Source: Bacteroidaceae bacterium
Lineage (GTDB): Bacteria; Bacteroidota; Bacteroidia; Bacteroidales; Bacteroidaceae
NCBI GenBank assembly: GCA_017536765.1
Contig: JAFXGV010000052.1
Location: 1 to 64,000, forward strand
DNA: 64,000 nucleotides
Direction of reading: 5' to 3'
Each line of letters begins with the position of its first letter. The stretch's first letter is position 1. The notes under the pieces were generated by a model. That model saw nothing but the letters and a program-made list of their open reading frames with translations. It did no database searches and was not told the DNA's origin. Shown piece after piece: positions 41,916 to 50,944 of the stretch. Made by a program: the position numbers and the translations under genes.

Positions 41916-43868
41916 ATGTATCATATAGAACAATTAAGAAGCAAAGAGATTGCCGAACTGCAATCTATTGCCACAAGCCTTGGTATCACAGGCATAAAAT
42001 CGCTTGACAGAGATTCTCTCATATATCGTATTCTCGATGGTCAGGCGTTGCAGAACAGCCAATCGGGCGCACCGGCCGTGGTAAAGGAAGAAACCCGTAT
42101 GCATCGTCGCGAGCATCGTCGCAATAGAATACAACCCGATGCATCCAATAAAGTATATACAGCAACAGGCGACAAGGCTGTGAAACTCGATAAAAACGAG
42201 CCTAAGAAGGCAAAAGAGGAACCTTTGACCGTTGCTCCCGTAGAGGTGCCCGCAGAGGTTTCCGTGGCGCAAGAGGCGGCTCCCATAGCCCCTACCGAGC
42301 CTGCAGCCCCCGCTCCCAAGAAGCGCGGCCGCAAGCCTAAAAACAAACCCGTTGAGGAGCAACCCGCAGCCACAGCGGAGCAGCCCGCGATAGAAGAAGC
42401 GGCTCCCGCAGCCCCTGCCGAGCCTGCAGCCCCCGCTCCCAAGAAGCGTGGCCGCAAGCCCAAGAATCAGCCCGAGGTTGCAGAAATCGCGGATGTTGCC
42501 ACAGCGGAGCAACCCGTGGCAGAAACAGCCGCCTCACCTGCGGAGAGCGCCGATGCCGGTGAGGCATTTGTGGCAATAGAGGAACTGCCGTCGGACAAAA
42601 AGGAGTTGCCTGCCGAACTTATTGGAAAATTTGAAAAGAACCGCCAGGAGCAGGGCCAGAGAGGCGACAAACAGCGCCGCCAGCGCATTGAGAGGCCTCG
42701 TCAGGAGCAGGCCGAACAGCCCGAACGTCAGCCACGTCAGGAGTACGATTTTGCCGATATCCTGCGCGTTGAGGGTGTGCTCGAGATTATGCCCGACAAT
42801 TACGGCTTCCTACGCTCGTCCGATTATAATTATCTCTCATCGCCCGACGATGTCTATGTATCGCAGTCGCAAATAAAATTATATGGCCTTAAAACGGGTG
42901 ACGTGGTAGAGGGTATTATTCGCCCCGCAAACGCCGGCGAAAAATATTTCCCCCTTGTAAAGGTAAACCGCATAAACGGCCTTGCACCCGAACTGGTGCG
43001 CGACCGTGTATCGTTCGACAACCTCGTACCCCTTTTCCCCGAAGAGAAGTTCACTCTTTGTGCAGGTAGCTACGACAATATGTCGGCCCGTGTGGTGGAT
43101 TTGTTCTCGCCCATAGGAAAAGGCCAGCGTGCCCTCATCGTGGCACAGCCCAAAACGGGTAAAACAATGCTGCTCAAGGATATTGCCAATGCCATAGCTG
43201 CCAACCATCCCGAGGCATATATGATTATGCTGCTCATCGACGAGCGCCCCGAGGAGGTGACCGATATGGCCCGCAGTGTGAATGCCGAGGTTATTGCCTC
43301 TACGTTCGACGAGCCTGCGGAGCGCCACGTGAAGATTGCAGGCATAGTGCTGGAACGTGCCAAACGTATGGTTGAATGTGGCCACGATGTGGTAATTTTT
43401 CTTGACTCCATCACCCGCCTTGCACGTGCATACAACACGGTGTCTCCCGCATCAGGTAAAGTGCTTTCGGGTGGTGTGGATGCCAATGCCCTGCACAAGC
43501 CCAAACGTTTCTTCGGTGCAGCGCGTAACATAGAGAATGGCGGCTCGCTCACAATCATAGCCACTGCCCTCATTGATACCGGTTCAAAGATGGATGAGGT
43601 TATCTTCGAGGAGTTCAAGGGTACTGGTAATATGGAGCTGCAGCTCGACCGCTCGTTGAGTAACAAGCGCGTGTTCCCCGCAGTGAACATCATTGCATCG
43701 AGCACCCGTCGCGACGATTTGCTGCTCGACAAGCAAACCCTCGACCGTATGTGGATTTTGCGCAAGTATCTTGCCGATATGACACCTATGGAGGCTATGG
43801 AGTTTGTGAAGGACCGCCTCGAAAAGACAAAGGACAACGGCGAGTTCCTTATGAGTATGAATTCTTAA
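41916..43868 (+). CDS. rho: Transcription termination factor Rho with inserted disordered region
   Basis: The 650-residue protein is about 230 residues longer than E. coli Rho. Residues 1-45 form the Rho_N helical domain ([18 protein letters not shown]). Residues about 50-270 are a low-complexity insertion rich in Ala, Pro, Glu and Lys containing two AT-hook-like KKRGRKPKN segments. The RNA-binding CSD follows ([21 protein letters not shown]), then the hexameric ATPase with Walker A QPKTGKT, Walker [16 protein letters not shown] and the Q/R loops. Rho terminates transcription and polices untranslated RNA. In Bacteroides thetaiotaomicron a comparable insertion drives condensate formation needed for gut fitness. 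Confidence 0.96.
   Translation: MYHIEQLRSKEIAELQSIATSLGITGIKSLDRDSLIYRILDGQALQNSQSGAPAVVKEETRMHRREHRRNRIQPDASNKVYTATGDKAVKLDKNEPKKAKEEPLTVAPVEVPAEVSVAQEAAPIAPTEPAAPAPKKRGRKPKNKPVEEQPAATAEQPAIEEAAPAAPAEPAAPAPKKRGRKPKNQPEVAEIADVATAEQPVAETAASPAESADAGEAFVAIEELPSDKKELPAELIGKFEKNRQEQGQRGDKQRRQRIERPRQEQAEQPERQPRQEYDFADILRVEGVLEIMPDNYGFLRSSDYNYLSSPDDVYVSQSQIKLYGLKTGDVVEGIIRPANAGEKYFPLVKVNRINGLAPELVRDRVSFDNLVPLFPEEKFTLCAGSYDNMSARVVDLFSPIGKGQRALIVAQPKTGKTMLLKDIANAIAANHPEAYMIMLLIDERPEEVTDMARSVNAEVIASTFDEPAERHVKIAGIVLERAKRMVECGHDVVIFLDSITRLARAYNTVSPASGKVLSGGVDANALHKPKRFFGAARNIENGGSLTIIATALIDTGSKMDEVIFEEFKGTGNMELQLDRSLSNKRVFPAVNIIASSTRRDDLLLDKQTLDRMWILRKYLADMTPMEAMEFVKDRLEKTKDNGEFLMSMNS
42264..42467 (+). 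repeat. 123-bp in-frame tandem duplication inside rho
   Basis: Two nearly identical copies with a 123-nt (41-codon) period encode an Ala/Pro-rich stretch followed by KKRGRKPKN (residues about 135-143 and 176-184). The copies differ mostly at third codon positions, so the duplication is old enough to have diverged yet the protein sequence has been kept. Confidence 0.8.
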
Positions 43869-43888
43869 GAAACGGTAAAATATATCAA

Positions 43889-43922
43889 CAAAAAAGCACG
43901 CTTTGCAAAGCGTGCTTTTTTG
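43889..43922. terminator. 34-bp perfect palindrome, bidirectional terminator
   Basis: A 17+17 bp perfect palindrome with A6 on one side and T6 on the other, between the converging rho and DUF3127 genes; it serves both. Confidence 0.9.
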
Positions 43923-43940
43923 TTGCGTTGTCTGTGATTT

Positions 43941-44309
43941 TTAGAAAGGCAGGTCGTTGGGATCGTTCTCTGCGCTGAAATCCTGGATGGATGCCTTGGG
44001 TGCATCGAATGCGGGCACATCGGCAGGGGCTGCGGGTGCAACGCCACGCTCCACGCGCCAAGCGCGTATGTCGTTGAACCAACGGCCGTTGTATTCGCGG
44101 GCATTGATGTCGAATGATACGGTCAACTCCTCGCCGGCCTGAATATTGAATTGTGCAATTTTGTCGCTGCCAAAGACGTTGAAGCACACCTTTCTGGGGT
44201 ACTGCTCGTGTGTCTCAATCACATATTCTTGCATTTTCCACTCGTTACCTGTCTTTGAAATGCCGCCTCTTTCGGGCAGCACTGCAATAATTTTTCCTGT
44301 TATTTCCAT
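43941..44309 (-). CDS. DUF3127 OB-fold protein with SSB-like acidic tail
   Basis: The 122-residue protein matches DUF3127 (MEITGKIIAVLPERGGISKTG, then QEYVIETHEQYPRKVCFNVFG and FDINAREYNGRWFNDIRAW), a Bacteroidota family predicted to have an OB fold related to single-strand DNA-binding proteins. The linker is rich in Ala/Pro/Asp, and the chain ends NDPNDLPF, closely resembling the DDDIPF tip by which SSB recruits repair proteins. Probable -7 box TATTTTCG at 44330-44337 (minus). It probably binds nucleic acid; not tested to my knowledge. Confidence 0.85.
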   Translation of the reverse strand: MEITGKIIAVLPERGGISKTGNEWKMQEYVIETHEQYPRKVCFNVFGSDKIAQFNIQAGEELTVSFDINAREYNGRWFNDIRAWRVERGVAPAAPADVPAFDAPKASIQDFSAENDPNDLPF

Positions 44310-44400
44310 AATACTTTTCTAATACCCCGCGAAAATAGCTCTTTTCTGCTCGAAAAACAATTTTTTCCACAATTTTATTATGCGATATTATATTTAGTTT

Positions 44401-44408
44401 TATCTTTG
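44401..44408 (+). promoter_or_regulatory. Putative -7 box of the dnaN operon
   Basis: TATCTTTG, an exact consensus match 67 nt before the dnaN ATG. The leader contains an alternating GC-rich palindrome-like run (CGCGTACGTGCGCGCG) just after the expected start, which may fold or slow RNA polymerase. Confidence 0.6.
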
Positions 44409-44474
44409 CGTAACAATCGCGTACGTGCGCGCGTTGCGTGCATTTTTTTTCAGAACAACTAAATTTATATACAT

Positions 44475-45602
44475 ATGAACTTTACCGTATCAAGCTCACA
44501 ATTGTCGTCTCGTTTGCAGACAATAAGCCGAGTAATCAACTCCAAAAATCCCATTCCCGTATTGGATTGTATATTGTTCGAGTTGCAGGGCAATACCCTC
44601 ACTCTCACAGCTTCGAGCCCCGATAATACTTTGAACACCTCTTTCGAGGTTGTAGAGTGTTCCGAGGATTTCAGTTTTGCCATATCGGCAAAAATCCTCA
44701 TCGATTCTCTCAAGGAGATTTCGGAGCAGCCTCTGCGTTTCGAGGTGAACAAGGATACATTGGAGGTGAATGTGCTCTACCTCAATGGTAAGTACAGTAT
44801 GGTGGCATATAATGCCGACGAGTATCCCTCACCCGCCGTGTTGGGCGAGGATTCGGTTACAATAGCCGTTCCTGCACGCCTGCTTGCCAATGGTATCTCC
44901 TGCTCGCTTTTTGCAACAGCAGGCGAGGATGCCGACCGCCGTTTTATGAGCTGTGTATATTTCGATTTCGCGCCCGACAGCATCACACTTGTCGCCACCG
45001 ACGGCCACAAGCTTGCACGTTGCCGCGACTGCTCCGTGACAGGCGCCGAGAAATCGGCCTTCATCCTTCCCAAAAAGCCCTCAACATTGCTTAAGAACCT
45101 TTTGGGCAAAGACGATGAAGAGGAGGTGCAGATAGAGTTCGATGGCCGTTTCGCAATATTCACAATGGGCGAGTACAAGCTCATCAGCCGCTTGCACGAT
45201 GGCCGTTACCCCAACTATAACTCGGTAATTCCCCAGAACAACCCCCACAAGCTCACGGTGGACCGTGCGGCTCTTGTGAGCGCATTGCGCCGCGTGGCCA
45301 TCTTCTCGTCACAGGTGAGCCTTGTGAAGTTGCACATAGAGGATAACAAAATCATTGTATCGGCACAGGATACTGATTTCTCTACCTCGGCCGAGGAGAG
45401 TATCACCTGCAGCTACGACGGTGTGCCTATGAACATTGGCTTCCGTGCGCTGTTCCTCATCGATATTCTTAACAATATCCCCGGGCAGGATGTAATCTTC
45501 GAGCTTGCCGATCCCTCTCGTGCCGGTGTAATCGTTCCTGCCGAGCAGGTCGACAAGCAGGAACTGCTTATGTTGTTGATGCCTATGATGCTTACAGAAT
45601 AA
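44475..45602 (+). CDS. dnaN: DNA polymerase III beta subunit (sliding clamp)
   Basis: The 375-residue protein spans three clamp domains: MNFTVSSSQLSSRLQTISRV at the start, FILPKKPSTLLKNLLG in domain 2, and the C-terminal cleft end EQVDKQELLMLLMPMMLTE that is typical of DnaN. It forms the ring that tethers DNA polymerase. It is not next to dnaA here; it heads a five-gene operon with a 3'-5' exonuclease, coaBC, recN and rlmB. Confidence 0.97.
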   Translation: MNFTVSSSQLSSRLQTISRVINSKNPIPVLDCILFELQGNTLTLTASSPDNTLNTSFEVVECSEDFSFAISAKILIDSLKEISEQPLRFEVNKDTLEVNVLYLNGKYSMVAYNADEYPSPAVLGEDSVTIAVPARLLANGISCSLFATAGEDADRRFMSCVYFDFAPDSITLVATDGHKLARCRDCSVTGAEKSAFILPKKPSTLLKNLLGKDDEEEVQIEFDGRFAIFTMGEYKLISRLHDGRYPNYNSVIPQNNPHKLTVDRAALVSALRRVAIFSSQVSLVKLHIEDNKIIVSAQDTDFSTSAEESITCSYDGVPMNIGFRALFLIDILNNIPGQDVIFELADPSRAGVIVPAEQVDKQELLMLLMPMMLTE

Positions 45603-45608
45603 GAGCCG

Positions 45609-46376
45609 ATGAAACTGAATCTGAAAAACCCGCTAATATTCTTCGACTTAGAGACAACCGGTGTGGATGTGTCCAAGGATAGAATAGTGGAAATATGCTA
45701 TATCAAGGTGTTCCCCGACGGCAGTGAGAAGGAGTACACAAGGCGCATAAACCCCGGTATGCATATCCCCGAAGGTGCATCGGCAGTGCACGGCATTTAC
45801 GACGACGATGTGAAGGATTGCCCCCTGTTCAGGGAGGTAGCTAAGGAGATAGCTGCGGACTTTGAAGGGTGCGACCTTGCCGGTTTCAATTCCAACCGCT
45901 TCGACCTCCCTATGCTTGCCGAGGAGTTCTTGCGTGCACAGGTTGACATTGACCTCACCCGCCACCACGCAATAGATGTTCAGGTGCTCTATCACAAGAG
46001 AGAACCGCGCACCCTGTCGGCTGCGCATAAGTTCTATTGCGGTTGCGAGTTCGACAATGCGCATAGCGCCCTCGCCGACACGCGCGCCACATACGAGGTG
46101 CTCAAGGCACAGCTCGACCACTACGACGATATGGAAAATAATGTGGCCGCTCTTGCGAAGGAGAGTTCCTTTACCCGAAATGTGGATTTTGCAGGCCGTT
46201 TTGTATATGACGATACAGGGCGCGAGGTATTTAATTTCGGCAAGTACAAGGGCGAGCCGGTGGCTGCGGTTCTGCAACGCGATCCCGGCTATTACGGCTG
46301 GATGATGAACGGCGATTTCCCGCTCAACACCAAGCAGGCGCTCACAAGAATAAAGCTGCGTGAATTTAACAAATAG
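45609..46376 (+). CDS. DnaQ-type 3'-5' exonuclease with ExoX-like tail
   Basis: The 255-residue protein has the DEDDh exonuclease motifs: ExoI FFDLETTGVD, ExoII region GFNSNRFDLPML and ExoIII NAHSALADTRATYEVL with the catalytic His. A C-terminal segment (about residues 205-245, FNFGKYKGEPVAAV...YYGWM) matches the ExoX C-terminal/DUF3820-like module. It begins 6 nt after dnaN, suggesting that it is the proofreading or repair exonuclease working with the clamp. Confidence 0.9.
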   Translation: MKLNLKNPLIFFDLETTGVDVSKDRIVEICYIKVFPDGSEKEYTRRINPGMHIPEGASAVHGIYDDDVKDCPLFREVAKEIAADFEGCDLAGFNSNRFDLPMLAEEFLRAQVDIDLTRHHAIDVQVLYHKREPRTLSAAHKFYCGCEFDNAHSALADTRATYEVLKAQLDHYDDMENNVAALAKESSFTRNVDFAGRFVYDDTGREVFNFGKYKGEPVAAVLQRDPGYYGWMMNGDFPLNTKQALTRIKLREFNK

Positions 46377-46379
46377 AAG

Positions 46380-48473
46380 ATGCTTAAAGGAAAAAAGATA
46401 GTCATAGGAGTTACGGGAAGTATTGCTGCTTACAAGGCGGCAATACTTGTTCGTCTATTGGTGAAGCAGGGTGCCGAGGTGCAGGTGGTTATGACACCGT
46501 CGAGCAGGGAGTTCATAACACCGCTCACGCTGTCCACCCTGTCGGGCCGCCCCGTTCTTTGCGACTTTTTCAATAGCGGCAGTGGCGAATGGCACAGCCA
46601 CGTGGAGCTTGGCCTGTGGGCCGATGCGATGATAATAGCTCCCGCCACAGCGGCCACAATAGGGAAGATGGCAGGCGGCATAGCCGACAACCTGCTTGTC
46701 ACCACATACCTGTCGATGAAGGCACCTGTCTTTGTGGCTCCGGCAATGGATTTGGATATGTTTGCCCATCCATCGACACAGCACAACCTGCAGGTGCTGC
46801 GCAGTTATGGCAACCACATCATTGAGCCTGCTGCAGGCGAGCTTGCAAGCCACTTGTGCGGCAAAGGGCGTATGGAAGAACCCGAAAACATTGTAGCGGC
46901 GCTCAAAGATTTTTTTTTAGCCGGTAACTCGCTTGCAGGCAAGCGCATCCTCATAACAGCCGGCCCCACATACGAAAAAATAGATCCGGTGCGTTTCATC
47001 GGCAACTATTCGTCGGGCAAGATGGGCTTTGCCCTTGCTGCCGAATGTGCCGCCCGCGGGGCCGATGTCACTCTTGTGGCGGGCCCGGTGTCGTTGAAAA
47101 CACCGCACGCGGCAATAACGCGAGTGGATGTGGAGTCGGCCGAGGAGATGTACAAAGCCGCTACCGAGGCTTTCTCATCGTGCGATGCGGCCATTCTTTG
47201 TGCTGCGGTAGCCGACTATCGCCCTGCCACCCGTGCCGACAAGAAGATTAAGCGCACGGGCGAGGGTATGACCATAGAATTGGAGGCCAACAAGGACATT
47301 GCCGCTGCGCTTGGCAGGCAAAAGAGTGCGCAGCAGCGCCTCGTGGGCTTTGCCTTGGAAACCAACGATGGCGAGACCAACGCCCGTGAGAAACTCGCAA
47401 AAAAGAATCTCGATTTTATAGTGCTTAACTCGCTTGCCGACAAGGGCGCCGGTTTTGCATATGACACAAACAAGGTGTCCATAATAAGCAACGAGGGTGT
47501 GACGGAGTACCCGTTGAAAAGCAAGTTAGAGGTAGCCCGCGATATAATATCGCACCTGGCACGCCTGCTGCTTGTGGCTGTGATGCTTCTGTTGCCGTCG
47601 GTAGCAATGGCATCGGGTGAGGAACTCAATGCCAAGGTAACGCTCAACCGTTCAAAAGTGCAGAGTGCCGATTCCGAGGTCTTTGAGCAGTTGCAGGATG
47701 GTATCACGCAGTTCCTCAATGAGCGCAAGTGGACCGTAAACAACTACGAGGAGCACGAACGTATAGATTGCACATTCGGCTTTGTGGTGGAAAAGTATTC
47801 GCCCGACGGCTCCTTCACCTGCTCGCTTATGGTGCAGGCCACACGCCCTGTGTATGGCTCCACATACAATACCACCACATTCAAGTACGAGGATAAGGCC
47901 ATCACATTCACCTACCAGCCCTTCGATCGCTTGGATTTTAATGAGGATAATCTTGACAACAACCTCACTGCCGTTCTTGCCTTTTATGCCTATATGATAA
48001 TAGGCTTTGATATGGATTCTATGGGCGATCTTGGCGGTAGCGAGTGGCTCAACAAGGCGCTGAACATAGCCAACAATGCGCAGACATTGGGCGATGCGGG
48101 CTGGCGTGCATCGAGCAGCGATAACAACCGCTACTCCATAATAGACGACTATATGAATGGTGCCCTGGAACCTGTGCGCAAGCTTATGCACAAGTATCAC
48201 CGTTTCGGGCTCGATGTTATGTACCGTAATGCAGCCAATGGCCGCAAAGCGGTGGGGGAGTGTATGACTATGCTCAAGCAGGCATACGACGACCGCTCAC
48301 TCTCCTATTTTCCAAAACTTTTCCTGGAGTATAAGAACGATGAATTGCTCAATATCTATTCGCAGGGAAACATAAAGGAGCGTATGGATGTGCAGAAGAT
48401 TGTCACCACCATAGATGCTTCGTTGTCAACCTCGTGGGAGAAATTGGCCGATGACCATAGAAACCAATTGTAG
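46380..48473 (+). CDS. coaBC: CoaBC fused in frame to a PorD-type (DUF4835) domain
   Basis: A continuous 697-codon frame. Residues 1-395 are the bifunctional phosphopantothenoylcysteine decarboxylase/synthetase of coenzyme A synthesis: flavin site GVTGSIAAYKAA, HVELGLWADAMIIAPAT, PAMDLDMF, the lid GELASHLCGKGRMEEP, then the synthetase ILITAGPTYEKIDPVRFIGN and SGKMG. Residues about 400-420 are a signal-peptide-like stretch (ARLLLVAVMLLLPSVAMA), and about 422-697 match DUF4835/PorD, an exported Bacteroidota protein. These are normally two genes. No ATG gives a good separate signal peptide: ATG 47583 leaves only nine residues. Either a genuine fusion or a lost stop/sequence error. Confidence 0.85.
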   Translation: MLKGKKIVIGVTGSIAAYKAAILVRLLVKQGAEVQVVMTPSSREFITPLTLSTLSGRPVLCDFFNSGSGEWHSHVELGLWADAMIIAPATAATIGKMAGGIADNLLVTTYLSMKAPVFVAPAMDLDMFAHPSTQHNLQVLRSYGNHIIEPAAGELASHLCGKGRMEEPENIVAALKDFFLAGNSLAGKRILITAGPTYEKIDPVRFIGNYSSGKMGFALAAECAARGADVTLVAGPVSLKTPHAAITRVDVESAEEMYKAATEAFSSCDAAILCAAVADYRPATRADKKIKRTGEGMTIELEANKDIAAALGRQKSAQQRLVGFALETNDGETNAREKLAKKNLDFIVLNSLADKGAGFAYDTNKVSIISNEGVTEYPLKSKLEVARDIISHLARLLLVAVMLLLPSVAMASGEELNAKVTLNRSKVQSADSEVFEQLQDGITQFLNERKWTVNNYEEHERIDCTFGFVVEKYSPDGSFTCSLMVQATRPVYGSTYNTTTFKYEDKAITFTYQPFDRLDFNEDNLDNNLTAVLAFYAYMIIGFDMDSMGDLGGSEWLNKALNIANNAQTLGDAGWRASSSDNNRYSIIDDYMNGALEPVRKLMHKYHRFGLDVMYRNAANGRKAVGECMTMLKQAYDDRSLSYFPKLFLEYKNDELLNIYSQGNIKERMDVQKIVTTIDASLSTSWEKLADDHRNQL

Positions 48474-50138
48474 ATGTTAAAATCAATCATAATAAAGAAT
48501 TTTGCTTTGGTGGAGAGCGTTGAGGTGGATTTCTCCTCGGGCTTCTCTGTCATTACGGGTGAGACCGGCGCAGGTAAATCGGTCTTTCTCGGTGCCATAG
48601 CTATGATGCTGGGGCAACGCTCCGATGTAAAGGCCATACGCGATGGTGCCGACCGCTGTGTGATAGAGGGACACTTCGATATATCCTCCTTTGGGTTGGA
48701 GTCCTTCTTTGCCGAAAACGACCTCGATTATTGTGCCGATGACTGCATTATACGTCGCGAACTCTCATCGACGGGCCGCAGCAGGGCTTTCATAAATGAT
48801 TCTCCCGTGTCGGCAGCCCTTCTCAAGGAGCTTGGTGCGCGCCTCATAGATATCCACTCGCAGCATCAGAATCTGCTGTTGGGCAACAAGGATTTCCAGC
48901 TCGGCGTGCTCGATATTCTGGCGGACGATGCTCATTTGCTCGATGCATACAAACAAAAATACTCGGCCTATTCGGCTGCACAGAAGGAACTTGCATCGCT
49001 CAAAGAGGCACTTGCAAGCAGCAGCCGCGACGAGGAATGGCTACGCTTCCAGGTCGATGAGATTGAGCGTGCCGCGCTGCGTGAGGGCGAACAGGAGGAG
49101 CTCGAGCAGGAGCAGCAGGAGTTATCGCACGCCGAGGAGATTCAGGCAGCCCTTTATGGTGCATACAATGCCATAGATGGCAGTGAACAGGGGCTTTTGC
49201 GCTCCTTGCGCGATGCTGCCAATGCTTTGTCGCGCATTTCGGCTCACTATGCCGCTGCAGGTGAGCTTGGCGAGCGTATGGAGAGCAATTACATAGAACT
49301 CAAGGATTGTTGCGACGAATTGCAGCAACGTGCATCGCGCGTGCAGTTTGCCCCCGACCGTTTGGAGTTTGTCGACAGGCGGCTGGCGCTTATCTACGAT
49401 TTGCAGAAGAAACATCGTGCAGCCTCGTTGGGTGAGCTCATAGAGATAGGCAAGGGCTACCGCGAAAGGCTCGATAAGATAGATAACAGCGATTGGGAAC
49501 TTTCACAGGCCCGGAAGCGTTGTACCGCACTGCGTAGTGAGCTTGCTTCGGCTGCAACTGTTTTGAGCGAGGCACGCCGTGCAGCAGCCGACAAACTCAA
49601 AAGCAGCATCACAGATATTTTAGTGAACCTTGGTATGCCTATGATACGTTTCGAGGTGGATATTAAGGAGGCGCCCGACTTTGCACCTATGGGTGGCGAT
49701 GTGGTTACCTTCCTCTTCTCGGCCAACAGCATAAGCGCTCCGCAACCACTCTCCGATGTGGCATCGGGTGGTGAGATGGCGCGTGTGATGCTGGCACTGA
49801 AGTCGCTCATAGCCGCAAATCTCAACCAGCCTACGCTTATCTTCGACGAGATAGATACCGGTATTTCCGGCGTTCTTGCCGAGCGTATGGGCCGTCTTAT
49901 GCAGCAGATGGGTAGTGCACAGCGCCAGGTGTTGAGCATTACCCACCTGCCGCAGGTGGCTGCGTTGGGTGCATCGCACTACAAGGTATATAAAGAGGAG
50001 AGTGCCAAAGGCACTCTCACACACATTGTTAAACTCGGCAAAGAGGAGCGCGTGCGCGAAATTGCGCAGATGATGAGCGGCGAGGTTCTCACCGAAGCTG
50101 CTATTGAAAACGCCGCCCTTCTATTGTCAAAATCGTAA
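48474..50138 (+). CDS. recN: DNA repair protein RecN
   Basis: The 554-residue SMC-like ATPase has the Walker A motif GETGAGKSVFLGAI (about residues 29-42), a long central coiled coil (from about 150 to 365, EEQEELEQEQQELSHAEEI), and the C-terminal ABC signature DVASGGEMARVMLAL with Walker B LIFDEIDTGISG. RecN organises DNA ends during double-strand-break repair. Its ATG follows the coaBC stop without any gap. Confidence 0.96.
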   Translation: MLKSIIIKNFALVESVEVDFSSGFSVITGETGAGKSVFLGAIAMMLGQRSDVKAIRDGADRCVIEGHFDISSFGLESFFAENDLDYCADDCIIRRELSSTGRSRAFINDSPVSAALLKELGARLIDIHSQHQNLLLGNKDFQLGVLDILADDAHLLDAYKQKYSAYSAAQKELASLKEALASSSRDEEWLRFQVDEIERAALREGEQEELEQEQQELSHAEEIQAALYGAYNAIDGSEQGLLRSLRDAANALSRISAHYAAAGELGERMESNYIELKDCCDELQQRASRVQFAPDRLEFVDRRLALIYDLQKKHRAASLGELIEIGKGYRERLDKIDNSDWELSQARKRCTALRSELASAATVLSEARRAAADKLKSSITDILVNLGMPMIRFEVDIKEAPDFAPMGGDVVTFLFSANSISAPQPLSDVASGGEMARVMLALKSLIAANLNQPTLIFDEIDTGISGVLAERMGRLMQQMGSAQRQVLSITHLPQVAALGASHYKVYKEESAKGTLTHIVKLGKEERVREIAQMMSGEVLTEAAIENAALLLSKS

Positions 50139-50145
50139 CATCCAT

Positions 50146-50892
50146 ATGGTAAACACAAACGAAATGATATTTGGCGTTCGCGCCGTTTTGGAGGCTTTGG
50201 AGGCCGGTAAAGAGGTAGATAAGATTCTTGTGAAACGCGATATACAGAGCGAACTTTCGCGCGAACTCTTCGGTGCCCTCAAGGGGCGCACCATTCCCGT
50301 TGTGCGTGTGCCGGTGGAGAAACTCAACCGCATCACCCGTAAGAACCACCAGGGTGTGATAGCGTTTATATCGGCAGTGGAGTATGCCCACGTGGATACA
50401 CTTGTCCCCACTCTCTACGAGGAGGGTAAATCGCCCTTCTTTGTGCTGCTCGACGGCATTACCGATGTGCGTAATTTCGGCTCGATTGCCCGCACCTGCG
50501 ACTGTGCGGGAGTAGATTCCATTATTATCCCCTCGCACAACAGCGTTACCGTGAACGCCGATGCCGTTAAAACATCGGCAGGCGCTCTGCACACACTGCC
50601 TGTGTGCCGCGAAAAGAACATTACCGAAACGCTCAAATACCTTAAAGCATCGGGCATACGTATAGTATGTGCCACCGAAAAGGGTAAAATCAACTATACG
50701 CAGGCCAATTTCACCGAGCCGGTATGCGTGGTAATGGGTGCCGAGGATACAGGTATCCCGCACGAGCATTTAGCGTTGTGCGACGAGTGGGTGTCCATCC
50801 CCCAGTTCGGTAACATTGAATCGCTTAACGTGTCGGTGGCAACGGGTGTTATTTTGTACGAGGCCGTGCGACAAAGACATCTCATTGAATAA
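50146..50892 (+). CDS. rlmB: SPOUT 2'-O-ribose RNA methyltransferase (RlmB/TrmH type)
   Basis: The 248-residue product has an N-terminal RNA-binding substrate domain (EMIFGVRAVLEALEAGKEVDK) and a C-terminal SPOUT knot with the three family motifs: LDGITDVRNFGSIARTC, VCVVMGAEDTGIPHE and IPQFGNIESLNVSVATGV. This is the pattern of RlmB, which methylates G2251 of 23S rRNA. A frame extension to 50104 overlaps recN; the ATG at 50146 is preferred because it gives the usual N-terminus. Confidence 0.93.
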   Translation: MVNTNEMIFGVRAVLEALEAGKEVDKILVKRDIQSELSRELFGALKGRTIPVVRVPVEKLNRITRKNHQGVIAFISAVEYAHVDTLVPTLYEEGKSPFFVLLDGITDVRNFGSIARTCDCAGVDSIIIPSHNSVTVNADAVKTSAGALHTLPVCREKNITETLKYLKASGIRIVCATEKGKINYTQANFTEPVCVVMGAEDTGIPHEHLALCDEWVSIPQFGNIESLNVSVATGVILYEAVRQRHLIE

Positions 50893-50901
50893 TGTAATGA
50901 C

Positions 50902-50944
50902 AAATAAAGTAAAAGCCCGATAAAATCGGGCTTTTACTTTATTT
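50902..50944. terminator. Bidirectional terminator between rlmB and tilS
   Basis: 20-bp perfect arms (50902-50921 and 50925-50944) with an AAA loop and A/T-rich flanks. It ends the dnaN-rlmB operon and the convergent tilS gene, whose stop lies within the stem. Confidence 0.9.

Noticed and set aside
42264..42467. Possible CRISPR-like repeat
   Set aside because: Only two copies, in frame within rho, with coding period 41 codons; it is a protein-level duplication.
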